Origin: Aurantimonas coralicida
GTDB taxonomy: Bacteria; Pseudomonadota; Alphaproteobacteria; Rhizobiales; Rhizobiaceae
Assembly (NCBI GenBank): GCA_011050685.1
Contig: DRFF01000189.1
Coordinates: 33,312-97,311 of the forward strand
Direction: 5' to 3'
Length of the DNA stretch: 64,000 nucleotides
Shown: positions 32,578 through 41,896 of the stretch, in pieces
Position numbering within the stretch: the stretch's first letter is position 1
Layout of the letters: each line of letters starts with the position of its first letter
Translations under genes and position numbers: made by a program
Notes under the pieces: model-generated
Seen by the model: only the letters and a program-made list of their open reading frames with translations
What the model was told of the DNA's origin: nothing
Database searches by the model: none

Positions 32578-33732
32578 TCAAACCTGGACGAGTAGCGCGG
32601 TTGCGTACATCGCCACCGCGCCGACGCCGATGCCGGACAGCGCGGTGGCCGACAGCCAAGGCTGCCCCTCGGCGCGCGCCTGCCGGATCAAAAGGGCGCC
32701 GACCTCGACGATGACTTGAAGGATTGCGCCAGCTCCCACGGCGAAGGCCAGGGCCGCCCAATGCGGGGAGAAGGCGTAGCTGCCGATCCATATTCCGGCG
32801 ACGGCAGGTAAGCCAGCCAACGCCGCCAGGGCGACGAAGACCCACAGGCTCGGCCGTTTTTTCGTCATTGGCGCCACGATGCCGATACCCTCGGTCAGAT
32901 TATGCAGGGTGAAGCCGAGCACCAGGAACGAACCGAGCGCCGCCGCGCCTGTCGCGAAGGCGGAGCCGATCGCCAACCCCTCGCCGAAATTGTGCAAACC
33001 GATCCCCAGCGCGATCGCCGTAGCGAGGCGAACGCCCTCCAGTGTGCCGCCCTTCCGCCTGCCGACGATCATCAGCACCGCGAATGTCAGTGCGGCGACC
33101 AGCCAGACCAGAACGCCCGCGTGGAAGCCCGGCGCGGATTCGCTCGCCAGTTCCAGCGCTTCCTCCAGTGTATCGATCAGCAGAAACGCCAGCAGTCCGA
33201 TCGTCAGCGCCAAGGCGAACTGAAACGTCCGCCTGCCGCCGGAGCGAAGCGCGGGATAGAACAGCATGCCCAGCGCGACGGGAACCACTCCGACGAACAA
33301 TCCGATGAGGCCGAAGGCACCCAGCATGCCCGCCGTGGCGACGGGGGTGGCGATCGCGACATCGATGGTGTGATCGAAGGTGACGCCGGCCGACGTCAGC
33401 AGGGTCACATGGTGAGTTTCACCTTGCACCCAGGCGTAGGGAATGCGGAGCCACGCGTCGCTCATACGCTCCAATGCCCCGGCGGGCTCCTGGGTGAAGG
33501 TCCAATAGGCGCCGTCGACCTGTAATTGGGCGATGGTCATCGGTTCGGACCCGCCAGCGCGGACGTGTAGCGCGATGCCATCGCTGTCGAGGACGGTCCG
33601 CTCGACCGTCAGCTCTTCGGTGGGCGGTGTCCCTCCGTTCAAATAGCGAAAGGGATCGCTGGCCAGAAAAGCCGCCGCGACCGCGAGGATCAACACGAGG
33701 GGTAGGGCGATTCGAAGAATGGTGCGGGTCAT
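32578..33732 (-). CDS. ZIP-family metal transporter with N-terminal extracytoplasmic domain
   Basis: The protein has 384 residues from MTRTILRIALPL (ATG 33732). A first membrane segment is followed by a periplasmic beta-rich domain of about 110 residues and then the ZIP core. The core carries the paired metal-site motifs HNFGEG and HNLTEG on adjacent helices (about residues 250 and 285). ZIP proteins import Zn, Mn or Fe. Only six bases separate it from the multicopper oxidase stop, and an MntR box lies upstream of the pair, so manganese is the best-supported substrate. The extra N-terminal domain is absent from ZupT. Confidence 0.85.
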   Translation of the reverse strand: MTRTILRIALPLVLILAVAAAFLASDPFRYLNGGTPPTEELTVERTVLDSDGIALHVRAGGSEPMTIAQLQVDGAYWTFTQEPAGALERMSDAWLRIPYAWVQGETHHVTLLTSAGVTFDHTIDVAIATPVATAGMLGAFGLIGLFVGVVPVALGMLFYPALRSGGRRTFQFALALTIGLLAFLLIDTLEEALELASESAPGFHAGVLVWLVAALTFAVLMIVGRRKGGTLEGVRLATAIALGIGLHNFGEGLAIGSAFATGAAALGSFLVLGFTLHNLTEGIGIVAPMTKKRPSLWVFVALAALAGLPAVAGIWIGSYAFSPHWAALAFAVGAGAILQVIVEVGALLIRQARAEGQPWLSATALSGIGVGAVAMYATALLVQV

Positions 33733-33737
33733 CGCGA

Positions 33738-34889
33738 TCAACCTTCCCGTGCCGGCCTCGTTGTGCCGTCTTGCACATCGAAGAGGCTCATCCAGCCAAG
33801 CTCGGCGAATTCCGACTGGTGGGCATGAAACATGTAGAGACCCGGCTCGTGGTCCCTGAAACTGATCTCGGCGATGCCGCGCTGGCCCTGGCATTGCATG
33901 ATCGTGTCGACGGTCTTCAGCGTCGGTGTCAGCGTCGTTCCGTGATCGAAATAGTCGAAGAAATTCGCGTGCAGGTGCAGCGAGTTAATCGGGTCGAACT
34001 CGGTGATGTTGATCAGATAGAGCCGGATCGGCCGCGCCCGGTCGACGACGATGGGGCGCTTGGAATAAGCGTGCGCGATCGAATTGACCGCGTAGATCTC
34101 GTTCTCGTCGTCGAAGTTCGTGTCGAAGCCGTTCATCACCAGCACGAATTCCTGCCAGAGCGCGTTGTCGGGGGAGCCGAGGACGCGTGAGCGGGCGACA
34201 TCGGCAAGCTCAAGGTGACGGGCCGGGTCCGGATCGATGATGAAGGCGCCGTAAAGCCCCTTGTGGATGTGCCGCTTCAGCGGGACCGAATGGCAGTGAT
34301 AGAGATGACAGCCGAAGGGAAAGGCGTCGAACTCGTAGGTGAACTCGCCGCCCGGCAGCACGTTGCCCGCGCCGGGAACGCCGTCCATCCGTGCCGCATG
34401 GATGCCGTGGAAATGGATCGTGTGCGGATGCGAGCCGAAATTGCGGAAGCGAACGCGAACGCGATCGCCTTCGCCGACCCGCAAGGTCGGGCCGGGCACG
34501 CGGCCATTATAGGTCCAGGCGGGGAAGAAGATCCCCGGCGCGATCTCGATCTCCTTGTCTTCGGCGATGATATCGAATTCTCGGAGCGTACGGCCGTCCG
34601 GCAAACGCGACGCGGTCCCGGTGTCCCAGTCGGTCAGGATGTCATGCGGGTCGAAGCCATTGCGCTCGTAATCCACCTCGCCGACCGTGGTCATGCCGTC
34701 ATGGGTGTTGTGTGCGTCCTCGGATGTCTGGTGGCCAGCATGTTGCTCGCTGTCAGCCGCGGCCTGCGGGGCGGCAGGCGATGTCGACGCCTGGCCCAAC
34801 GCGAGGCGAACCGCCGACGATCCACCGAGAAGCGCTCCTGCCCCCAGCAGAAAGCGGCGTGTGGTGGGATATTCGAACCAAGATGGCAT
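33738..34889 (-). CDS. Two-domain multicopper oxidase, Tat-exported
   Basis: The protein has 383 residues from MPSWFEYPTTRRFLLGAG (ATG 34889) with a Tat-like signal (TTRRFLLGAG). A His-rich linker (about residues 50-63) precedes two cupredoxin domains. Domain 1 has HPHTIHFHG (about 154-162) and YHCHSVPLKRHIHKG with the type 1 Cys199. Domain 2 has LHLHANFF and MFHAHQSEFAELGW. It most resembles small-laccase or nitrite-reductase-like two-domain oxidases. It is coupled to the ZIP gene and divergent from mntR. Oxidation of Mn(II) or another metal is a reasonable but unproven guess. Confidence 0.87.
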   Translation of the reverse strand: MPSWFEYPTTRRFLLGAGALLGGSSAVRLALGQASTSPAAPQAAADSEQHAGHQTSEDAHNTHDGMTTVGEVDYERNGFDPHDILTDWDTGTASRLPDGRTLREFDIIAEDKEIEIAPGIFFPAWTYNGRVPGPTLRVGEGDRVRVRFRNFGSHPHTIHFHGIHAARMDGVPGAGNVLPGGEFTYEFDAFPFGCHLYHCHSVPLKRHIHKGLYGAFIIDPDPARHLELADVARSRVLGSPDNALWQEFVLVMNGFDTNFDDENEIYAVNSIAHAYSKRPIVVDRARPIRLYLINITEFDPINSLHLHANFFDYFDHGTTLTPTLKTVDTIMQCQGQRGIAEISFRDHEPGLYMFHAHQSEFAELGWMSLFDVQDGTTRPAREG

Positions 34890-34964
34890 TGCGTAGCTGC
34901 TCCCGTGTCGATTCCTTGGCCGTGGAAGGAATCTCGGCATTCGTCATAATTGCATGATGCTATA

Positions 34965-34986
34965 AAATATAGCCTTGGCTACAAAT
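34965..34986. promoter_or_regulatory. MntR box between mntR and the oxidase/ZIP operon
   Basis: The 22-base site has core TAGCCTTGGCTA flanked by A/T-rich arms. It closely resembles the enterobacterial MntR operator, whose core is ATAGC-N4-GCTAT with AAAC/GTTT flanks. It lies 76 bases before the oxidase ATG (minus) and 79 bases before mntR (plus), so one site could control both directions. Confidence 0.78.
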
Positions 34987-35064
34987 GACTTTGAAGCGGG
35001 AGTTTTGTCAACCAACAAAGGTGTCCGATTTCGCGGTTGGCGATGCCAACCCGATTGGCTATGC

Positions 35065-35535
35065 ATGACGGTAATGACGAAGGTTCAAACGAGCGCCATT
35101 CCCGCCTTGCCCGATGCGGAGCAGCAGGCGGCCAATTTCCAGCGGGTGCGAGAAGTCCATCAGCAGGAGGTGGCGGAAGATTACGTCGAGTTGATCGCCG
35201 ACCTGATCGACAGCACCGGGGAGGCCCGCGCGGTCGATATCGCCCGGCGGCTGGGCGTTGCCAACACCACCGTCGTCAAGACCATTGCGCGATTGCAGCG
35301 GGACGGACTGGTTTCGAGCCAGCCCTACCGGGCGGTGTTTCTGACCGAGGCCGGCCGAAAAATGGCGGTCCGCTCAAGGCGACGGCACGAACTCGTCGTC
35401 AGCTTCCTTCGCGCGATCGGCATTAGCAATGAGACCGCCCAGCGCGATGCCGAGGGCATCGAGCATCACGTCAGCGAGGAGACGCTGGCGGCGTTCGAGC
35501 GGGTCGTGCGCGCCAAGGCGGCCGACTCGGCTTAA
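35065..35535 (+). CDS. mntR: Manganese-responsive regulator MntR (DtxR family)
   Basis: The protein has 156 residues from ATG 35065 (ATG 35074 is an equal alternative). The winged helix (ARAVDIARRLGVANTTVVKTIARLQRDGLV, about residues 52-81) is followed by RRRHELVVSFLRAIGISNETAQRDAEGIEHHVS. The latter holds the E/H residues that bind Mn in MntR. It represses or activates Mn uptake genes. The neighbouring box and divergent ZIP/oxidase genes are the likely targets. Confidence 0.92.
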   Translation: MTVMTKVQTSAIPALPDAEQQAANFQRVREVHQQEVAEDYVELIADLIDSTGEARAVDIARRLGVANTTVVKTIARLQRDGLVSSQPYRAVFLTEAGRKMAVRSRRRHELVVSFLRAIGISNETAQRDAEGIEHHVSEETLAAFERVVRAKAADSA

Positions 35536-35583
35536 GGCCGGATAATGAGACCGTCGGGAGCCGCGCTGCGCCTTCGTGGAGCG

Positions 35584-37248
35584 TCAGCCCGCCGCGATCA
35601 GCCGCCCCTCCAGGGCATCGCGGATCAGTGCCCGGGTCTCGTCGAGGCCATAAAGTGCCGCGAAGGAGCCGAAACGCGGTCCGCGTTCCTGCCCGATCAG
35701 GATCTGGTAGAGCGCCTGGAACCATTCGACCGAGACGCCGGGGCCGCCCTGCGGTCCGGTCTTCTTGTGGTCCTGATAGCGCTCGATCGGCCGCGCCACG
35801 TCGAGCAGCGCGTTCTGGATCGCCTCGCCATCGGCATCCTTCGGCAAGGCGGCAAGCTTGGCGTCGAGCGCCTCCAGCGCCTCGCGCTCGACCTCATCGG
35901 GAGCGCGAAACGTCTTCGAAGGCCTGACGAAATCCTCGAAATAGCGCAGCGCATAAGCGACGAGCCGATCCAGATCCGGATCGGTTTCTGGGGTGACGCC
36001 CGGCGCGTAGCGGGTGATGAAGCCCCAAAGCGTTGCCGTGTTCGAAGCGTTGGAGGCCGAGACCAGATTGAGCAGCATCGCGAAGGGTACCGCGACAGCC
36101 TTTTCCGGTGGGTGGCCGTCATGGACATGCCAGACCGGGTTCTGCAGCCGCTGACGCGGTTCCTGGCGCTGATAGGCCGCGACGAACTGGTAATAGTCGT
36201 CGACTGCTTTCGGGATGACGTCGAAGAACAGCCGCTTGGCCGCCCTCGGCTTCTGGAACATGTAGAAGGCGAGGCTCTCCGGCGAGGCATAGGCGAGCCA
36301 CTCGTCGATGGTCAGGCCGTTGCCCTTCGACTTCGAGATCTTCTGGCTTTTCTCGTCGAGGAACAGCTCGTAATTGAAGCCTTCCGGTGGTGTCGCGCCG
36401 AGCGCCTTGCAGATCTTCGACGCGAGGGTGACGGAATCGATCAGATCCTTGCCCGCCATTTCATAGTCGACGCCGAGCGCCGCCCAGCGCAGCGCCCAGT
36501 CCGCCTTCCACTGGCACTTGACCGCGCCGCCGGTTACCGGCGTCTCGATCCGCTCGCCGCTGTCGGGATCGAGATAGGTGATGGTGCCGGCGTCGGCATC
36601 GCGATCGACCATCGGCACCTGGAGGACGATGCCGGTCTTCGGATGGACCGGCAGGAAGGGCGAATAGGTCGCGCGACGGTCGGGGCCGAGCGTCGGCAGG
36701 ATGATCTCCATCACTTCGTCATAAGCGGCGAGCATCTTCATCAGCGTCGCGTCGAAGCGCCCTGAGGCATAATAATCGGTCGCCGAGGCGAAGTCGTAGT
36801 CGAAGCCGAAGCGGTCGAGAAATGCCATCAGACGGGCGTTGTTCGCCGCCCCGAACGATGGATGCTCATTGGAAAACGGGTCCGGAACCCGCGACAGCGG
36901 CTTGCCGAGATGGGTGAGCATCATCTCCCGGTTGGGCACGTTGTCCGGCACTTTGCGCAGGCCATCCATGTCGTCGGAGAAGCACAGGAGGCGCGTCGGC
37001 ACTTCATCTTCGGTCAGGACGCGAAAGGCGTGGCGCACCATCGAGGTGCGAGCAACCTCGCCGAAGGTTCCGATATGCGGAATGCCGGACGGACCATAGC
37101 CGGTTTCGAACAGCACCGTCGCCGGCATGCCGCTGGTCTCGAAGCGCTTGAGGAGCTTGCGCGCCTCCTCGAAGGGCCAGGCGTTGGAGGCCAGAGCTTC
37201 CTCGCGCAATGGTCGTTCGGCGACCGTGTCCGTCTCCGGGGTCTGCAT
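35584..37248 (-). CDS. lysK: Lysyl-tRNA synthetase, class I
   Basis: The protein has 554 residues from [13 protein letters not shown] (ATG 37248, AAGGAC upstream; ATG 37263 is possible). The class I signature motifs are PSGIPHIGT (about residue 53) and KISKSKG. The architecture matches the archaeal-type LysRS used by alphaproteobacteria instead of class II LysS. It charges tRNA-Lys. Confidence 0.96.
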   Translation of the reverse strand: MQTPETDTVAERPLREEALASNAWPFEEARKLLKRFETSGMPATVLFETGYGPSGIPHIGTFGEVARTSMVRHAFRVLTEDEVPTRLLCFSDDMDGLRKVPDNVPNREMMLTHLGKPLSRVPDPFSNEHPSFGAANNARLMAFLDRFGFDYDFASATDYYASGRFDATLMKMLAAYDEVMEIILPTLGPDRRATYSPFLPVHPKTGIVLQVPMVDRDADAGTITYLDPDSGERIETPVTGGAVKCQWKADWALRWAALGVDYEMAGKDLIDSVTLASKICKALGATPPEGFNYELFLDEKSQKISKSKGNGLTIDEWLAYASPESLAFYMFQKPRAAKRLFFDVIPKAVDDYYQFVAAYQRQEPRQRLQNPVWHVHDGHPPEKAVAVPFAMLLNLVSASNASNTATLWGFITRYAPGVTPETDPDLDRLVAYALRYFEDFVRPSKTFRAPDEVEREALEALDAKLAALPKDADGEAIQNALLDVARPIERYQDHKKTGPQGGPGVSVEWFQALYQILIGQERGPRFGSFAALYGLDETRALIRDALEGRLIAAG

Positions 37249-37441
37249 GGTGCGTCCTTGCATGGTTGGCTTTTCCGCTGCGCCCGGCTCCTCTTGGTAA
37301 CAGAAGGCATTGCGGGCAGGGAAGGTCGCGCCCGGTCTAGAAAGAAGCGGGGGGGCCGTCAACAAAACCCGCTTACGCCTTGTTGCGGAGCCGGTCGATG
37401 GCTAGCTTCGACCAATCGCAAGTCTGAAGGAGCAGCGCATC

Positions 37442-37852
37442 ATGGCCGACCTCGAACCGCAGGAAGCCCTCGTCCATCTCATGGTTTCGATGGCCGCAGC
37501 CGACGGCGCGATTAGCGAGAACGAAATGCGCGAGCTGGAGGCCCTGTTGCACACGCTTCCGGTGTTCGAAGGCTTCGACATGGCGAGCCTCGCCGAGATG
37601 GAGCGCCATTGCAGCGACATTCTGGAGCGCGAGGACGGCCTCGATACGATTATCGCCAATGTGAAGCAGGTGCTGCCAGTCAAAATGTACGAAACCGCCT
37701 ATGCGCTGGCGATCGAGGTGGCGGCCTCCGACGTTCACGCGACGCAGGCGGAGTTGCGATTCCTGGAAATGCTGCGCGACGGGCTCGAACTCGATCGGCT
37801 GGTGAGCGGGGCGATCGAGCATTCGGCGCGGGTGCGCTACCGGCGGCTTTAG
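37442..37852 (+). CDS. TerB-family protein
   Basis: The protein has 136 residues with AAGGAG before ATG 37442. It is an all-helical TerB fold with the acidic metal-binding pattern AAADGAISENEMRELE (about residues 19-34) and its repeat AASDVHATQAELRFLE (about 98-113). TerB proteins bind metal ions. The standalone form here is not in a tellurite operon, so its role is unknown. Confidence 0.88.
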   Translation: MADLEPQEALVHLMVSMAAADGAISENEMRELEALLHTLPVFEGFDMASLAEMERHCSDILEREDGLDTIIANVKQVLPVKMYETAYALAIEVAASDVHATQAELRFLEMLRDGLELDRLVSGAIEHSARVRYRRL

Positions 37853-37875
37853 AGAGAGGCAAGCGGGCTACCGCT

Positions 37876-38159
37876 CTATCGCTGTTCAAGCCGCGGCCAC
37901 TCGAACCCGTAGGCGCCGAGCCCTATACGGGTAACGTCACCGGAATTGTAGAGGTCGGTCTCGCTCGCCAGGAATGGACGGAGTGCGTCGGCGCCGGCCT
38001 TCTTGGGTAGTCGCCGATCCCGGCACCGCCGCTGTCGTAAATGGCACCGACGTTGACGCAATAGATAACTCCTCCTTGCACCAGAAATTGAGCGTGACGG
38101 TCCTGCTCCGATGGTCCGGTAACGGGACTTGCGGCAGAGGCGGCTTTGTCGCGGCGGAA
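37876..38159 (-). pseudogene. Possible decayed gene downstream of the O-methyltransferase
   Basis: The 307-base gap between terB and the methyltransferase holds no intact gene. Two protein-like stretches lie in different minus-strand frames. The first (about 38011-38090) reads FLVQGGVIYCVNVGAIYDSG. The second, about 37876-38010, contains LRPFLASETDLYNSGDVTRI and then GLGAYGFEWPRLEQR before a stop. A single frameshift near 38010 (GGCGACTACCCAAGAAGG) would join them. No family is recognised. It may be a relic or a sequencing frameshift. Confidence 0.4.
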
Positions 38160-39167
38160 TTACTTGATTCCGATTACCATGGAGTCCGGGCCGGCCAACG
38201 GCTCGACGCGGGTTTCCGAGAACCCCACCTCGCGCATCCATTCCTGACAGTCGGCGCCGGTATAGTCGAAGCCGCCTCGGGTCTCGATCAGCATGTTCAG
38301 GCTCATCAGAAGGCCGAATGCGTTCTCGCGGCGATCGTCGTCGATTATGGTGTCATAGACGATCAGCGCGCCGCCCTTCGGGACTGCGCTGAAGGCTTTT
38401 TCGATGAGTGATTTCTTCGTGGCCAAATCCCAGTCGTGCAGAATATGTCCCATGACGATCACGTCGGTGGCCGGAAACTCGTCCTGAAAGAAATCACCGG
38501 CGTGGAACTTTACGCGTTCCGACAGTCCGTTCTGCGCCGCGAACTCTTCGAAGATCGGTCGCACCGGCGGGAGGTCGAAGCCGACCCCCGTGAGATGGCT
38601 ATGCGTCCGCGCCAGCGTGACAGGAACCATGCCCTGCGCGGTGCCGACGTCGATCATGTTGCTGTAGTCGCTCCAAGGGAACCGGGCAGCAAGAACCTGG
38701 GCTGCTCCGGCACTGAGCCCGCTCATGGCTTGCAGAAAGGATTCCAGCCGCTTGGGATCGGCGTAGAGCGAATCGAACAGGTCGGTATCGCCGCGCTTGC
38801 CTTCGTTCTGCATCTCGCCGGTCCGCAAGGCTTCGGTCAGGGAATCCCAGAATCCGAACAGTCGGGCGTTTGCCATTTCCAGCATGCCGCCGACATAGGA
38901 CGGCTTGGCCTTGTCGAGAAAAAGGTCCGCGTCAGGGGCATTACGATAAACCCCGTTCTCCCGGTCGAGCACACCGAGCGCGACCAGAGCATCGAGGAAA
39001 TCGCGAGATGCACGCTGATGGAGACCGAGCTTCCTTTGCAAGGTCGGCAGATCAGCCGGAGCTTTTGCCAGAACGCTGAACACGCCCAGTTCGACCGCAC
39101 TCAAAAGGGCCTTGGATCCCCAGAACCCCATTCCAAGCTTCATAATGTTGTCAGGCGCGAAAGTCAT
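38160..39167 (-). CDS. SAM-dependent O-methyltransferase (COMT/TcmO-like)
   Basis: The protein has 335 residues from [14 protein letters not shown] (ATG 39167, with GGGGAGG nine bases upstream; ATG 39176 sits too close to that site). An N-terminal dimerisation winged helix (about 15-95) precedes the methyltransferase domain with [28 protein letters not shown] and [19 protein letters not shown]. The motifs match plant-COMT-like bacterial enzymes that methylate hydroxylated aromatics or polyketides. The substrate is unknown and no biosynthetic cluster is adjacent. Confidence 0.87.
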   Translation of the reverse strand: MTFAPDNIMKLGMGFWGSKALLSAVELGVFSVLAKAPADLPTLQRKLGLHQRASRDFLDALVALGVLDRENGVYRNAPDADLFLDKAKPSYVGGMLEMANARLFGFWDSLTEALRTGEMQNEGKRGDTDLFDSLYADPKRLESFLQAMSGLSAGAAQVLAARFPWSDYSNMIDVGTAQGMVPVTLARTHSHLTGVGFDLPPVRPIFEEFAAQNGLSERVKFHAGDFFQDEFPATDVIVMGHILHDWDLATKKSLIEKAFSAVPKGGALIVYDTIIDDDRRENAFGLLMSLNMLIETRGGFDYTGADCQEWMREVGFSETRVEPLAGPDSMVIGIK

Positions 39168-39374
39168 GGATGCCATCCTCCCCAGAGTTAGGTGCGGAAG
39201 CATACTATCACAAAGGAATCGCCGTGACCGGTGGAGGCTTTCCGTTGCGTAGGCAAAGGGACGTGCGTCCGGTTTTGTCGTTGTGATGTGCGCAGGCGAT
39301 CGTCTTGTTGGATAGGTGATCCCGGCATCTCCGCCGGTTACGAGCAGTCGCTCCAGGCCTCTGCCCGCCCGCCA

Positions 39375-41051
39375 TTACTGACCGACGATCTCGCGGGTGG
39401 CGTCGAAGATAATGTCCTTGTTGCGCTCCATGGTGAAGCGCAGGTCCCAGTCGTCGCGGCACAGGAAGACCGGCCGCTCGTCGCGGTCGCGCGCGACATG
39501 GGTGATGTTCTCCTTGATGAAGGCGGCAAGCGCACTTTCGCTGTCGGAGCGAATCCAGCGGGCGACGCTAGAGGTCACCGGCTCGAAGGTGACGTCCGCC
39601 TTGTATTCGGCCGCGATGCGCGAGGCGAGGACGTCGAGCTGAAGCGGGCCGACAACGCCGACGATCCAGGTCGAGCCGATCGACGGCCGGAACACCTGGA
39701 CGAGGCCCTCCTCGGCGAGATCGTCGAGCGCCCGGCGGAGTTGCTTGAGCTTCATCGAATCCTCAAGGCGCACACGACGCAGCACTTCCGGCGCGAAGGC
39801 TGGCAGACCGGTGAAGCGGAAGCTCTCGCCCTCGCTCAGCGTGTCGCCGACGCGCAGCGTGCCGTGGTTGGGGATGCCGATGACGTCGCCGGCGAAGGCT
39901 TCCTCGGTGCGGGCGCGCTCCTGGGCGAAGAAATAGATCGGGTTCGACACGGCCAGCGCCTTGCCGGAGCGCACATGGTCGAGCTTCATGCCGCGCTTGA
40001 AATGACCCGAGCAGAACCGAACGAAGGCGACACGGTCGCGGTGCTTGGGGTCCATATTGGCCTGGACCTTGAAGACGAAGCCGGAGACCCGGTCGCCGTC
40101 CGGATCGATAGGCCCCTTGTCGGAGGGTTGCGGACGCGGCGAGGGCGCGTGTGCGGCGATGAGGTCGAGCAGCCGGTCGACGGCGAAGTTCTGCAGGGCG
40201 CTGCCGAAGATCACCGGCGTCAGATGGCCCTGGCGATAGGCGACCGGGTCGAAATCGGCATAACCTTCGCTGGCCAGCGAAGCGGCGTCACGGAACGGCG
40301 CGTGGATGTCGGCCGGAATCAGGGCTGCCAAGGCGGGATCGTCGAGCCCCTCGGTGTGCGTCACGTCACGCGTGCGGCCGGCGGCGAGGAAGTCGTTCGA
40401 GGCGAGGTCGTAGCAGCCCTTGAACTGGCCACCCTGGCCGACCGGCCAGACCACCGGCGCGACGGATAGCGCCAGCATCTCCTCGATCTCGTCGAGCAGC
40501 TCGAACGGGTCGCGGCCCTCCCGGTCGATCTTGTTGACGAAGGTGACGATCGGAATGTCGCGCAGCCGGCAGATCTCGAACAGCTTGCGGGTCTGGGTCT
40601 CGATGCCCTTGGCGGCGTCGATCACCATGATGGCGCTGTCGACCGCCGTCAGGGTCCGGTAGGTGTCCTCGGAAAAGTCGCTGTGGCCGGGCGTGTCCAG
40701 GAGGTTGAAGGTGATGCCGTTCTTTTCGAATGTCATCACCGAGGAGGTCACCGAGATGCCACGGCTCTTCTCGATGTCCATCCAGTCGGATTTGGCCCGC
40801 CGCCCGTCGCCCTTCGAGCGGACGGCACCGGCCATTTCGATGGCGCCGCCGGCCAGAAGCAGCTTTTCGGTCAGCGTGGTCTTGCCGGCGTCCGGATGGG
40901 AAATGATGGCGAAGGTCCGCCGGGCGCGGTGGCCGGTTTCGGCCTGCCCGACGCGCTCGGGGTCCACCGGCGCGGTGGAGCGATCTGCGTCGGCTTGGTC
41001 ATCCATGGCGGGCATATTGGCGTATTCCGTGTTGTCGGTCGGCGGCCGCAT
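39375..41051 (-). CDS. prfC: Peptide chain release factor 3
   Basis: The protein has 558 residues with GTPase motifs SHPDAGKTT, DTPGHSDF and NKID, and the RF3-specific Arg-rich switch (SKGDGRRAKSDWMDIEKSRGISV). RF3 recycles RF1 and RF2 after peptide release. ATG codons at 41015 and 41006 are later alternatives because no clear ribosome site marks the first. Related RF3 proteins start closer to the later codons. Confidence 0.95.
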   Translation of the reverse strand: MRPPTDNTEYANMPAMDDQADADRSTAPVDPERVGQAETGHRARRTFAIISHPDAGKTTLTEKLLLAGGAIEMAGAVRSKGDGRRAKSDWMDIEKSRGISVTSSVMTFEKNGITFNLLDTPGHSDFSEDTYRTLTAVDSAIMVIDAAKGIETQTRKLFEICRLRDIPIVTFVNKIDREGRDPFELLDEIEEMLALSVAPVVWPVGQGGQFKGCYDLASNDFLAAGRTRDVTHTEGLDDPALAALIPADIHAPFRDAASLASEGYADFDPVAYRQGHLTPVIFGSALQNFAVDRLLDLIAAHAPSPRPQPSDKGPIDPDGDRVSGFVFKVQANMDPKHRDRVAFVRFCSGHFKRGMKLDHVRSGKALAVSNPIYFFAQERARTEEAFAGDVIGIPNHGTLRVGDTLSEGESFRFTGLPAFAPEVLRRVRLEDSMKLKQLRRALDDLAEEGLVQVFRPSIGSTWIVGVVGPLQLDVLASRIAAEYKADVTFEPVTSSVARWIRSDSESALAAFIKENITHVARDRDERPVFLCRDDWDLRFTMERNKDIIFDATREIVGQ

Positions 41052-41190
41052 CTGCCGTGGTCGGTGCCGATGTCCCGGACAGGCCTTGGCGGCGGCGGAG
41101 CGTCAGGCTCTCGGTGCCCGCGAAGCATAAGCCCGCACATTGCCGGACGATCCGGCCTGTCTATCGCTCAGGCAAAGAGTTGAAGGCGGA

Positions 41191-41265
41191 TGGTGGGCGT
41201 GACAGGGATTGAACCTGTGACCCCTTCGATGTCAACGAAGTGCTCTCCCGCTGAGCTACACGCCC
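41191..41265 (-). tRNA. tRNA-Val (GAC anticodon)
   Basis: On the minus strand the acceptor arms are GGGCGTG and CACGCCC. The anticodon stem CTTCG/CGAAG encloses TTGACAT (anticodon GAC). The T loop TTCAATC and an encoded CCA (41191-41193) complete the cloverleaf. Confidence 0.97.
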
Positions 41266-41373
41266 ATCCGACGAGGCGGCTTAGAACACGAGATTTGAGC
41301 CCGCGTCAATAGGATCACGGCCGGCCGAAAGACTGTTTTCGAGCCGGGCCGAGAGGCCTCCCAGACAACTCTG

Positions 41374-41739
41374 CTAGGCCGCGTCTTCCAGCATCTTGCT
41401 GACTTCGTCGACGAGCTCGCGCAGGTGGAACGGCTTCGACAGGATCTTGGCGTCCTTGGGCGCTTTCGAATCCGGGTTGAGGGCGACGGCCGCGAATCCG
41501 GTGATGAACATCACCTTGAGGTCCGGGTCGAGTTCGGTCGCCCGGCGGGCGAGTTCGATCCCGTCCATCTCCGGCATGACGATGTCGGTCAGGAGCAGCG
41601 AAAACGGCTCCTCGCGCAACCGTTCGTAGGCGCTGCCGCCATTGTCGTAGCTGACGACCTCGTAGCCGGCTTTTTCCAACGCCTTGGCGAGGAAACGGCG
41701 CATATCGTTGTCGTCTTCGGCGAGTAGTATCTTTGGCAT
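41374..41739 (-). CDS. cpdR: Response regulator CpdR
   Basis: The protein has 121 residues from MPKILLAEDDNDMRRFL (ATG 41739) and is a single receiver domain. Asp9-Asp10 (EDD), phospho-acceptor Asp51 (LLLTDIVMPEMDG), Thr (FITGFAA) and Lys (ILSKPF) are all present. CpdR delivers cell-cycle proteins such as CtrA to ClpXP when unphosphorylated. The placement divergent from an N-formylglutamate amidohydrolase gene is typical for rhizobia. Confidence 0.92.
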   Translation of the reverse strand: MPKILLAEDDNDMRRFLAKALEKAGYEVVSYDNGGSAYERLREEPFSLLLTDIVMPEMDGIELARRATELDPDLKVMFITGFAAVALNPDSKAPKDAKILSKPFHLRELVDEVSKMLEDAA

Positions 41740-41896
41740 TCGTGTTATCCGGATACGGTGGGGCAACGATCCCGGCGGCTGGTTCGTTCTAGGGACAATT
41801 CCATAGCAGAATGGCCCAAGATTTTCTAAAAGGAATGAACGTCTGGCCAACCTGTACAAAAAAATATGATCCGTCACCCGGCTGGAAAGGCTCAGT

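Noticed and set aside
37876..38241. 121-codon minus-strand frame beginning inside the O-methyltransferase gene
   Set aside because: Its N-terminal part is only an alternate frame of the methyltransferase and of the decayed segment. Only the last about 40 residues look protein-like, and I list these under the possible pseudogene.
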